A DNA stretch of 64,000 bases from Leishmania martiniquensis. Its lineage: Eukaryota; Euglenozoa; Kinetoplastea; Trypanosomatida; Trypanosomatidae. Below the pieces are notes generated by a model. It did not search any database and had not been told where the DNA came from. It saw nothing but the letters and a program-made list of their open reading frames with translations. The position numbers and the translations under genes were made by a program. The stretch is from positions 104,501 to 168,500 of the forward strand of contig NC_090167.1 of the NCBI RefSeq assembly GCF_017916325.1, read 5' to 3'. Each line of letters starts with the position of its first letter. Position 1 is the stretch's first letter. Positions 52,201 through 62,194 of this stretch are shown piece by piece.

Positions 52201-53460
52201 CAAACAGGCAAAAAAAAAACATAGCAAAAAACACCTCCAAGAGACTCACGCAAACACTAAAGCACCGAGAAGATGAAAGAGGAAAAAGCACTCCCGCGCA
52301 CCGGCGAATGATGGCCGTGCCGATTCAGCGCGACCATTGGCCCTCCGCTGCGCAAGTTCATACATAAATGTGTAGAGCGCCACTTTTCGCTTTCGTTGTG
52401 GGTTTCCATCGCCCCCGTACGGTTTTTCCTCGTGGGTTTCCTTTCGGCGTCGGGCTGCTCTCACCCGAGCGAAAAGAAACGCACGTGAAGGGGGAGGGGA
52501 GGGGGAGAGTGGAAGCGAAAGAGGCGAGGAGGAGGAGAGGGAGGAGAACACAAGCAGCATGACAGATCTTTTTCCCTTTTCTTTGTTTACTATTAAATTA
52601 TCGACATTTTTCTTTTTTGTTGCAGTAATCACTCGGGTCTTCTCGTTTTCTTTCTTCTCTGATGGACTTCGGTATATGTGTCGGTCGGTCGGTCTGTGTG
52701 TGTGTGGGGGGGGGAGAGTCCGTTATCCGCTGGCTCTTCTGTTTCTTTTCTTTCCGCTTGCATGTCGGCGTGGGTCCCCCCATGAACGAGGGCGAAGCAA
52801 AACATGTGTGCCTGTAATGCGACGAGCAGTACCGAAAAATGTGCACGCGAAGCTCAAGAGGGAAAGCAGTGACGCTCATCAACGCCTTGCATACCTCTTG
52901 GGTGAGGCACACTAACAAGCATTCTCGCATAGACATCTAGGGAAGACATGAGTACGTCGTCGATGAATACAGGAGCAACGCCCTCTTGCCCTACTGCACC
53001 TCCGCTTCGGCATTTTGCCGTACCGCTGCTGTCGATCACCAAAGAGCAGGAGCGGGCAGGTGTCTGCGTAGCATAGAAGTGTGTTCGAAGAGGGGTGATC
53101 TCGTGTCCTTAGTCCTTTTTCCTTTGCACCACAGCACATCGTTGTGTTTCCATTGCCGTACAGTGCAGGAAAAAAAAAGTAGGAAAGAGCCAGAAGACGA
53201 GAGGCAGCAGTGGCTGTCACTCCATGCGAGCCGTCTCGTGAATCAATGCGGCCAGAGCACGTACATGGCAGCGCGGGCGTGCTTGACGACTTCTCAGTGC
53301 TGCCTTCATACTTTATTCGGTGCGCGCGCGCCCCCCTGCTATTTCCTTCGCATTTCTTTCTCTCCTTTGCATCAGGCTCGGTCCCCCTTCTCGCTTCGCC
53401 TCCTCTGCCCTCTCCTCGTCCCGTCGCTCCTCGTTAACAGAGGAGGCCGTTGAGAGGAGA
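49231..53460. other. Coding desert, middle part, alternating purine/pyrimidine blocks
   Basis: Plus-strand purine-rich blocks (about 49660-50350, 50540-50900 and 51750-52300) alternate with pyrimidine-rich blocks (about 50930-51370 and 52370-52760). There are A- and T-runs such as 50754-50772. No supported gene, tRNA or rRNA. Confidence 0.5.
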
Positions 53461-56300
53461 GGGAGGAAGAAGAGAAAATATGAAGCAAGAAGTAGGCCTC
53501 ATCGTGTGCGTCTGCTACTCGGTGCCCGTGCAGAAGTGTGTCCTGTTGGTGTGCGAGAAGCCGCTCACTCCCAGAGCGTGTAGGTGCGCGTGAACAAGCC
53601 GAAACATGATGGAAGCAGTGCCGCACGTACACTCTCCCTCGCAGGCTGCGTAGGGCGTCCGTGAAGATGCGCCGGTGTCGCCGCGCATTTGTGCTTGTGT
53701 AAGTGTGTATGTGCGTGTGCGTGTCGTACCGACGGATGATCATGGAAAACGAAAAGGAACTGCAAGCACACGCACACATGCACGCTCCAAGACGGCGAAG
53801 GCGCAGGGCCAGCGATCAGCAACAACAAAAAAAATGGTATATTGAGAGAGACAGATGCGTGGTTGGCAGGATGCCGCATCGATCCGATCGACTTTCCTGC
53901 ACTGTCGTACGCGCTGAAGGGGAAGCGAGACAGACAAAAAAAAACGAAGCCTCAAATTGGAGCGTGTGTGTACCATTCTTAACGCATCCCTGAGCGCATG
54001 CGTGTTTACCCTTGCCGCCGCCCCCTCAGCACACATACACACACACCCTCCTCTTCGGAGAACGCGCATGCCGGCACGCACCCTTACGAGCACTGAAACA
54101 GATAAAGAGTGCAAAAAGAAAACGTGTGTCGCCCCGAATCTCTTTCTCCTCGCGCCTCATCAGCGTGACTTTCTCCCTCTTTCCATTGTACAAAACGGGG
54201 CAAAAAAAAACTCTTTCTCTCTGCGCTGACCCACCGTCACTGCCACGCAGGGTAGTTCCCTGTGTGCACGGACATCTCGAGGAGGAAGAGGAGGGAGGGA
54301 GGGAAGGGCGTACTGGGGTACTCCGCTCTTCACCTTTTACTTTGGTCACGCGCTGCTGAGAAACGGTGGTGGAGAGCGAACGATGAGACACGGCGCATCA
54401 GGGCAGAGAGAAACGGCAGTGAGCACGAAGCACACATACGCCACAGAGCCTCTTTGTGTATACTTTCACCCGTGATTGGGTCACGCGGTGCTACCAGGCA
54501 AGCCCCTCACCGAAAGGGAAAAAAAAACATTCGGGGCTTCGATGCAGCTTCCGCATGCAAGGTGTGCAGCTGTACAACTCGCGCATACTGCCAGCAATGG
54601 CAGTGCAACGAGCACGATAGAGTTGCCCCATACACACGGAACCAGGGACAGAAAGGTTAGCTGACGGAGGCCTGTGCAAGAAGTTCAGAGGTTTCGAAAT
54701 CGGCAGGCAAGTCGCGTGATAGTGAGAGTGCAAAACAGAGCGATGCATGGAGCGATGGAGACCGCCCTTGAGGTGGGCAGCGCGGCATAGCAGCGGAGTG
54801 ATGAGTTGGGAAGCAAACCTCATCCACATACACACGGGGACGTAGGCGCAGCAACATCACAAGCACTGCAGGGCATGTAAGACTCGAAGGGTACCCTCAG
54901 TAGACCTGCAAAGGGAAGAGAAAGTGCTTAGGAGAGAGAGAGAGCAGCGGGGACCGGGAGAAAAAGGGAATAGGAAGCAAACGACAAGAAGAAAAAAAAA
55001 GAATTAGGGGAACAGACGACGGTAGTACAAGCACTAACTGCATACACACACACACACGCGCACGCACGCACGCATACACACACGTCCACACATGCACGGT
55101 TACGTGCACAAACGCACACGCGCTGGAATCAAGACAGAAAAACGTAAAGAGTGGAGGAAGAACGCAAACGTAGACAGAAAGAGTTCAATAAGACCGCGAA
55201 GCAATGCAATACCGTAAAAAGAAAGGACAGAGGAGAAGGCAAAAGGAATGAACGGGAGAAAAAGGGGGGACAAAATATATATGTTACCAACAAGGGGGCG
55301 AAGAAAAAAGGGGGAGACGAACTGAAGAGATGAAGCACGCCTCTTCACTCCAGTGTAAACGGAAGAAAAGGCGAAACGAAAAAAAAGGACAGTGGTGGTG
55401 GCGATGGTCGTAGCATAGATAGGTACGGAAGAGGAGAAGCGTAAAGGAGAGAGAGAAAGAAGGTCAAACTCAGTTCAAGCAAGTGACACAAGTATACGGT
55501 GTGGCGACAACATGCACATGCACACACACTCACACACACACAGGGACCAAAAAAAAAGGGAGAAAAAGGGGGCCGAAAGAGAGGGAGATCACCGACCTGA
55601 GTAAGACAAAACGTAAAAGAGGGCTGGACAAGAAGGTGGGGTGAGAAGAAAGCTTACAAGAACGAACAAAAGAGCTTACAAGAACAGGAACAAACAAAGG
55701 CCTTATATATATATATAGGGGGGAAGATATATAGATAGAGAGAGAGAACAAGGGAGGGAGGGAGGGAAGGAGGAAGACTTAATGTCTGCTGGTGCCTCCT
55801 CATGTATACATCACTCTCTGGTGTTCTCTTTTTTGAGGCTTGTGTGTGGTTGCCGTGGTTTCGGTCTCGATTTTTTTCCTGTTTGTTTTTAGAAAGGGGG
55901 AGAAGGGCCCTTCCCTCCGGCTCTCTTGTGGTGCGGGGGGATACCTGAGAGGTCCTTGGAGTTAAGGGGTGCGCGCATGATTTGGTGGCGTGACGTGAAT
56001 TCCTGTACCATTTTTCGCCTTTTTTGTCCTTTCCTTTTCTCTTTTCCGTGCGTTTCTTTCTGAAGACGTCAGTGATATAGCAGTAGGCGGAGGGGGAAGG
56101 TGGGAGTGACCGAGAGCCGCAACACGGGAGAGCAACAAGCGCACGCAAAGAGTGAAGCAAAAAGGGGGGAACGAGCGCAAAAATAAGAAGAAGCGACAGT
56201 CATAAGGGGAAGGCGAGAGGCAGGCTGAGGCAAGGGAAGAGGATGCAAGCGAAAGAAAAGCTGAAGAGAAAAAAAGCAGTGCATTCAAAAAAATATAGAG
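53461..56300. other. Coding desert, purine-rich part with simple repeats
   Basis: Mostly A/G-rich on the plus strand, especially 54900-55780. It holds a CA run near 55046-55060, another near 55522-55543, and (TA)7 at 55704-55717. Short minus-strand frames (for example 54657-54866) have no support. Confidence 0.5.
55704..55717. repeat. (TA)7 microsatellite
   Basis: Perfect TA run, uncommon in this GC-rich sequence, within the purine-rich part of the desert. A related AT/GT run lies at about 56873-56892. Confidence 0.85.
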
Positions 56301-59229
56301 AGAGAGCCTACGAACTTGAGTGTGTGTGTGAGTGCGTATGGGCACGGCATTAGGAAAGGGGGAGGGCTTTTCTTTCGATGCTATGGAATACTTTTCTATC
56401 CTCTTGCTTTGCTTTCAGCTGCCACTGTGTCTCCGATGCCTCTTTGCGTGTGCTTGCTTCATCAGTTTTTTCAGATATATTTAACAACTTATATCACCTC
56501 CCCACGACCTCCGATCCCCCACATGAACACCCGCGATGGCGCCCTTCTTTTTTCCCTCTATGCTGCACATACTAATTTAGCGAGTTTTCGAACACGATCG
56601 CTACCGAAGCGCGCGAGAGAAAAAAAGAGAGGGGATTGCGAAGATGCTAAAGAGTGCGGAAAGAGGCGGAACTGCAGTCTCAGCGTCCTCCTCCTCCCCC
56701 CTTTAGTGTGCAGATGCGTACTTGTGTGCTGCATTGCCTCCCTGCTCTGCCACCTCTTCTCCTTCCTTTGGCAGTCCTATTTCTCGCATACACACCCTTC
56801 TTTTCATCGTTTATGCAACACGCTAAACACGCACGTACACGTACACACACACACGTATACGCGCGCTCTTTCATATATATATGTGTGTGTGCACATGGGC
56901 GATGGGTGGAAAGCAGCATCAGCTAAAGGAAACGGCGCAGCAGAGAAAGAGAGGGAGAGAGATGATACAGAAAAAAAAAGCCTGCAAAGAAGAAAAAGAA
57001 AGGTCGAAAGTGGGTTCAGTCAACGACTGGGCAGTGATCCCCCTGGGAGACCCGGGGGGAGCGAAGCCCATGAGAGGCGACGCCCGATGGCGAAAGAAAA
57101 AAAAAAACGAAGGCGAACGTGCATGGGAATGAGCGTGTCGAACACACCAACGCGCACCAGCAGAAAAGTCACGTAGCGACCACTAAACGAGGGCACGAGA
57201 GGGAAAAGGACAAGGTAGCGCGAGAGAGGAGCGGAGGCAATGAAAACGTGAGAGGAAAAGAACATCAGCAACAACCCAAAAAAAAGGTATGATCGTGAGC
57301 CACAAAGGAATAACGCACAAACACGCACACACCTGCCGAATACGTATGCGTGTAGAGTTGCGCGCAAATCGTAACGGAGGAGGGAGGGAGGGGATGAGGA
57401 TATGACAATGAGAAAAGGGCCCATACGTGGGGAAGCGTACTTGAAGAATGTTAAAGAGGTGCGAGCAATGCACAAAAAAAAAGAAGGAAAGAAAAGAGAA
57501 AACGAGAGAAACGGGGGGAGCGGGATAAGTGAACGGAGGGAGTAAGAAAGGAAAGGGAGACCCCCACGCATCCGTCACCACAGCAGTGATGCAGGGGCGG
57601 AAAGACGACCATAACAGTAAAAGGGGGAGAGACGAGGAAGGCGAACAGTGGGCGTAATGAAACGAAACACGCTCTCGCTCGAGAGTGATGCCGAGGAGGG
57701 TTGTCACGCAGCACGCAAACGGTACACACAGAGACATACAGACGGACAGAGACAGACAGACAGACGCACGCGCACAAGGAAAACACACACTCAGCACAGC
57801 ATCAAGCAGAGGCGAATCAAGCACTCGAGAGAGAGGGAGAAAGGCCCCATTCGCTTCCGTGTACGTTTGAAAATGAATCGTCTTCTTACCTTCCCTGGTC
57901 TGCCCCCTCTTAGCTTTCTCTCTGTGCTCTGCTCCCTCCGCTTTCGTCGATCTTCATGGCGCCCATTGACGGCACTCCCTCGTTTCCCTCAGCTTCCCGG
58001 TACAAGTCGCTATTTCCTTTTCTGAGCGTGTGCCTCTCACACTCTTGTGAGAGTGGTCATCACACCCTTCACGACGACACCACTTTGAGGAGTAGGGACG
58101 CCGTGTCAGGTGGGGGTGCGCCTTCCTCCAATGAATTTTTTTTTAAAGGTAAGCAAAGCGATGCGGTCAGCGAGTCGACAACGGCGTTACGCGCCGCGTA
58201 ATTTGAGTCAGCCACAGTTCACAGCAAAGAGGGTGAAGAAGGGGAGGAGGAGAAAAGCACACGAGAGAGCGTCAGACGGAGGAAGCAGATGAAGCTGAAG
58301 CAAAAAAAATCCTTTCCCGTCGCCGGTCTCGCGGCTGCTTGCCTCTCCTCCCTCCACCACACCACACCCTCCACCCCATCTTTGAGATAACAATGAAGCA
58401 TGCTCCCCTCGACCCACTTCGCGCTGACTCTCGCTCTCTCACTCTCGCTCCTCTCTGTCTCTCGACCCGAACTAAGTGTTGCGTGCTTTGCGTGTTTTTT
58501 GCTTTGTTTTTCTTTTTGTTTTCGCCTTATTTCGTGCGCGTGTGTGCGCATGTGTAAATATTCTGTCACTTATCTTGCTTCTCAGCCTTTGTTTCTCACT
58601 TCAGCCTGTCTCTCTCTCTTTCTCCGCCGCCTCTCTCTCTCTCCCCTATCTCTGGCGTGTCAATGTCGGCCAACATCTCCTGGACCGCGCGCGCGAGAGA
58701 GAGGGGGGCGGCGAGCAAGGGGTTTAACAAAAAAAAATTGTGCGTGTGTTTGTGTATGTGCGGCTCCGGCCTGCCCCAGAAGGGCAGGTCCGTCGCTGCG
58801 CTTAATTGGCGCGCATGCGAGACTGCCTGCACGCCGCCTCCCCGCCTTTTTTCTCTTCTACTCCTACCTCTCCTTACTGTTATTACCCTTACCCATCGGT
58901 GCTACCGACGCGTACGTCTCCTCCCTGCCTGTCGCCCCGCCTCCTCCCTTTCCAACGCCCGCACGGCATGTCGGCTTCGCTGAGGGAGAGAGGCGATACC
59001 TCACGAGGGGAGGGGGTAAGCGTCGTCCTCATAAATCAAAGGAAAAAGGCCCACTGTCGCAGCCCTCTGTTGCGCGAGGGGGATGAGCAGACAGAGGAGA
59101 GCGAGACAAGGTCGCCGTGCCATGCGTGCAGACGGGGCCTCGCAGTGCCTCTCTTCATGCGTCAGAACATCCTCCCTCCTTCACTGCGCCACACCCGCAT
59201 CAGAGCTGCACGGAGTTCTACTACTCCAT
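56301..59229. other. Coding desert, right part (3' flank of the DED1-type gene)
   Basis: Immediately downstream of the DEAD-box helicase stop codon in transcription. It switches from pyrimidine-rich (58300-58960) through purine-rich (57180-57870) to pyrimidine-rich (56340-56800) on the plus strand. Long plus-strand frames (56316-57176, 58400-59086) are low-complexity. Part of it must be the helicase 3' UTR; the extent is unknown. Confidence 0.5.
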
Positions 59230-61053
59230 CTACTGGCCGAAGACGTCAGGCCGCATAGTACGGTCACCGCCATAGCCTCCGCCATACCCACCACCACCGT
59301 AGCCGCCGCGGGGACGGTAGCCGCCGTTGCTGCCGCCGTAACCACCACCAAAGCCGCCACCAAAGCCACCACCGCCGTAGCCGCCGCCAAAGCCGCCACC
59401 GCTACCGCGGTATCCGCCGCGACCGCCGTAGCCACCACCAAAGCCGCCGCCACCGCGGAAGCCACCGCGGCCGCGACCGCGAGGCGGGTTCTGCACGTTG
59501 GGCTTCTTGGCCAGCGCCTGAACCTCCGGCAGCACCGATTGATTCGTTTCGCGCAGGAGCGGAATCAGGTCGTCCACGACATTGCGGTTCTTGTCGTTGA
59601 AGAAGGAAATTGCCGTACCGCGCTTGCCGGCACGACCCGTACGACCGATGCGATGCACGTAGTCATCAATGTTGCTGGGCAGGTCGTACTGCACTACCAC
59701 CGCGACGTTGGGGATGTCAAGACCACGCGACGCGACGTCGGTCGCGACGAGGACACGGCACACGCCGCTCTTGAAGATGTCCAGGGCCTCCTCGCGCTCG
59801 CGCTGCACGCGGTCGCCGTGGATGGACGAGCAGGGGATGCGACTTTGACGCAGGTAGCGCTCCAGGTAGTCGGCATCGCGCTTCTTCTCCACAAACACAA
59901 GGACACGCTCGCCCTGGTGCTCCTTCAGCACCTCCAGCAGGCAGCCCCGCTTGTCGACATCCTCGACCCAGCGCACATCCTGGGTGATGTTCTCGGTGGT
60001 CGAGCCCACACGACCAACCTGCAGGAAATGGTGGTGGTACAGGAACTCGCGTGCCAACTGCTGGATCTCCTTCGGAAAGGTGGCCGAGTACAGCAACGTC
60101 TGGCGCTCACCCGGTGGCGGCATGTCGCTGTCTGGGCCCTGCACGATCGCGCGGATCTGCGGCTCAAAGCCCATATCAAGCATGCGGTCAGCCTCGTCGA
60201 GCACAAGAAAGCGAACGTCCGAGTATCGTGTGTAGCCGCGGGTGTACATGTCGGACAGACGACCCGGCGTCGCAACCAGCAGGCCGCAGCCCCGGGTCAG
60301 CTCGTGGATCTGATGGCGTGGGTCCGCACCACCGTAAACGACGACGCAGCGAATGCCCGTGCGGTACGTGAACTTGCGGCCTTCCTCGTAAATCTGAATG
60401 GACAGCTCGCGCGTCGGCGACAGAACCAGCGCTGATGGGGCGGACTGACTGTTCGTGGGCTTGGCACGGTTGAGGTTGTTGACAAGCATAAAGTTGATGG
60501 CCGGGATGAGGTAGGCGGCAGTCTTACCGGAGCCGGTCTGGGCACACGCCATGAGATCGCTGCCGCTCAGCACGCACGGGATGCCGTACTTCTGCACCGG
60601 GGTCGGCTTCTGGTAGCGGCAGCGGTTGACGTTCTCCGCCAGAGCCGGGGCGAGGCCCATCGTGGCAAACGACTCCGCCGGCTCCACGTCGTTCGGAGTG
60701 ATCGACACTTTGATCGCCTCGTACTGGTCAAAGTTGATACCGGGCGTGTGCTCCTTGAAGATTTCCTCCTCGGACTTCTCCTCGCGGTGGTAGTGGTTGC
60801 TGCCGCCGAAATCGCGCGGCGGGCCTCGCGCGCCAGCGCCGAAGCCGCCAAAGTTGCCGCGAAACCCCCCAATGCCGCCGTTGCGGTTGAAGCCGCCACC
60901 GTAGCTGCCCTGGCCATCGTTGAAGCCGCGGTTCGCGCCGACAAACTGGCGGTTCTGCTGCTGGTAGCCGCCGTAGCCGCCCATCGCACCAGCAATAGCA
61001 GAGGGGTCCTGCTGCGGTTGCTGGTGCTGAGGTTGTGCCTGATCCTTGTACAT
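59230..61053 (-). CDS. DED1: DEAD-box ATP-dependent RNA helicase, DED1/DDX3 type
   Basis: 607 residues. The N-terminus is Gln/Gly/Asn-rich. A conserved F..M.L.P.L..N block (about 129-142) precedes the Q motif (YQKPTPVQKYGIP, 147-159). Then follow motif I AQTGSGKT (171-178), motif Ia PTREL, motif II LDEADRMLDMGFEPQI, motif III SATFP, motif V ATDVASRGLDIP and motif VI HRIGRTGRAG. The tail is RGG/GGYGGG-rich and binds RNA in this family. Known role: DED1/DDX3 unwinds mRNA 5' leaders in translation initiation and joins RNP granules; the Leishmania orthologue is known as HEL67. The Gly-rich tail is GC-repetitive DNA and explains the long antisense frame at 59083-60435. Downstream lies an unusually long gene-free stretch. 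Confidence 0.95.
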   Translation of the reverse strand: MYKDQAQPQHQQPQQDPSAIAGAMGGYGGYQQQNRQFVGANRGFNDGQGSYGGGFNRNGGIGGFRGNFGGFGAGARGPPRDFGGSNHYHREEKSEEEIFKEHTPGINFDQYEAIKVSITPNDVEPAESFATMGLAPALAENVNRCRYQKPTPVQKYGIPCVLSGSDLMACAQTGSGKTAAYLIPAINFMLVNNLNRAKPTNSQSAPSALVLSPTRELSIQIYEEGRKFTYRTGIRCVVVYGGADPRHQIHELTRGCGLLVATPGRLSDMYTRGYTRYSDVRFLVLDEADRMLDMGFEPQIRAIVQGPDSDMPPPGERQTLLYSATFPKEIQQLAREFLYHHHFLQVGRVGSTTENITQDVRWVEDVDKRGCLLEVLKEHQGERVLVFVEKKRDADYLERYLRQSRIPCSSIHGDRVQREREEALDIFKSGVCRVLVATDVASRGLDIPNVAVVVQYDLPSNIDDYVHRIGRTGRAGKRGTAISFFNDKNRNVVDDLIPLLRETNQSVLPEVQALAKKPNVQNPPRGRGRGGFRGGGGFGGGYGGRGGYRGSGGGFGGGYGGGGFGGGFGGGYGGSNGGYRPRGGYGGGGYGGGYGGDRTMRPDVFGQ

Positions 61054-62194
61054 GACTCCTGCTTAGCAAGCGCGTGGAATCAAGGCGGAGAAGCGAGAGT
61101 TGAGAGAAAAGCGAAGGCGAGGAATGTGTGGGTGGATGGGTAGAGTCGTCTGCGGAGGAGGAAGAGGCAGTCGAAGGAAAAGGGGATCGGTTCTTGTGCC
61201 GGTGGTAAACGGAAAGAAAGCAAAGAGAGAAAAGAAGGGACTTAACAAGTAGGAGAGGGGGGTGAAACCAAATGTGGGCTTCGCGTACGTGCAAACGCGT
61301 GTGGGTGTTGCAAACGCGTGCACGAGGGGAGGGGAGGAGTCGGGAAAAAGGAAAAGGGAACAGGTGGGGGAAGGTGGGGAGAGCCCTATTGCGGGAGGCA
61401 CGCCTGGGAAGAGAGGAGAGGAGAGGGAAAGAGCACATTACCTGGAAGGTAATGCGCGCCATTCACGGCAGAAGTCACCGATGTGTGCGCCCGGAGGGGG
61501 AGGCCGAGCGGAGTCTGAGAAGAGGGAGAGAAAGGGAAAGAGGGAGACGGGCGCGGGTGCTCCCACCAACGCACTGCAGCAACGCGATCGGTGCCGAAGC
61601 CGGAAAACGCGCCAGGGTCTCTTTCCTTTTGGGTCTTGTTGCTTCTCCGCCTTCCGTGAGCCTTTCTCTCTGCGTAGCAGCCAGGAGAAGCGAAAACACA
61701 GGTTCACGCTCACATGCACGCATCTTTCTTTGAGCACTGGGTAAAAACAATTTTCGTTGCGTGGTGAGTCCCGTTGTACACACAGACCTCTTTTTCGCTT
61801 GCTTTCGTGTGCTTTCGTCCCTCTGCTCGATGCCTCGCGCACGCTCTCGCACCCCGCACACGCGCAGACAAACGCACTCACAGAGAGTCCAAGAGAGGAG
61901 TGGCGTCTCTGCCTCGTCTGTCGTCGGAAAGAGGGCAGAACAGGGGGACAACACGAGCTGCTGCAGCATCCGCAGCGACTCTGGCTGGCACGCAGAGGTC
62001 GGTGTGCATCACAGCACCCTCTACTAATGTACATCACGCGGGAAACAGAGCGGAGGGGGGTGAAAACAAGCAGACAGACAGTGTGAGCTTCGTGATGACG
62101 CTGAACAAAGTCATCCGTGCGCGCACAATTAGCAGTCCCTCTCCGGAACATTGCCAGAGCCCCAGCCCCTAGCCCAGCGTCCTGGGCGCCAGTT
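61054..62194 (-). other. Intergenic spacer
   Basis: Between the TPR-protein gene and the helicase. It carries the helicase 5' UTR and acceptor. Overlapping minus-strand frames up to 296 residues (61438-62328) are spacer-like and partly shadow the TPR gene. No other gene. Confidence 0.55.
61150..61186 (-). promoter_or_regulatory. Putative trans-splice acceptor for the DED1-type gene
   Basis: The transcribed strand has a CCCCTTTTCCTTC...CCTCTTCCTCCTCC tract (opposite 61153-61186) ending in GCAG, AG at 61151-61150, giving a 5' UTR of about 96 nt. A second pyrimidine tract lies at about 61208-61237. Confidence 0.45.

Noticed and set aside
53154..53168. 15-base match to the left edge of SIDER-like copy 2 (TGCCGTACAGTGCAG)
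   Set aside because: A match this long is expected by chance once or twice in a 64-kb window, and similarity does not extend.
56316..57176. 286-residue plus-strand frame in the coding desert
   Set aside because: Built from CA/TG/AT repeats and pyrimidine tracts (Cys/Val, His/Thr runs); no protein-like conservation visible.
59083..60435. 450-residue plus-strand frame
   Set aside because: Antisense to the DED1-type helicase. Its Ala/Thr/Val repeats are the complement of the helicase's Gly-rich tail codons.
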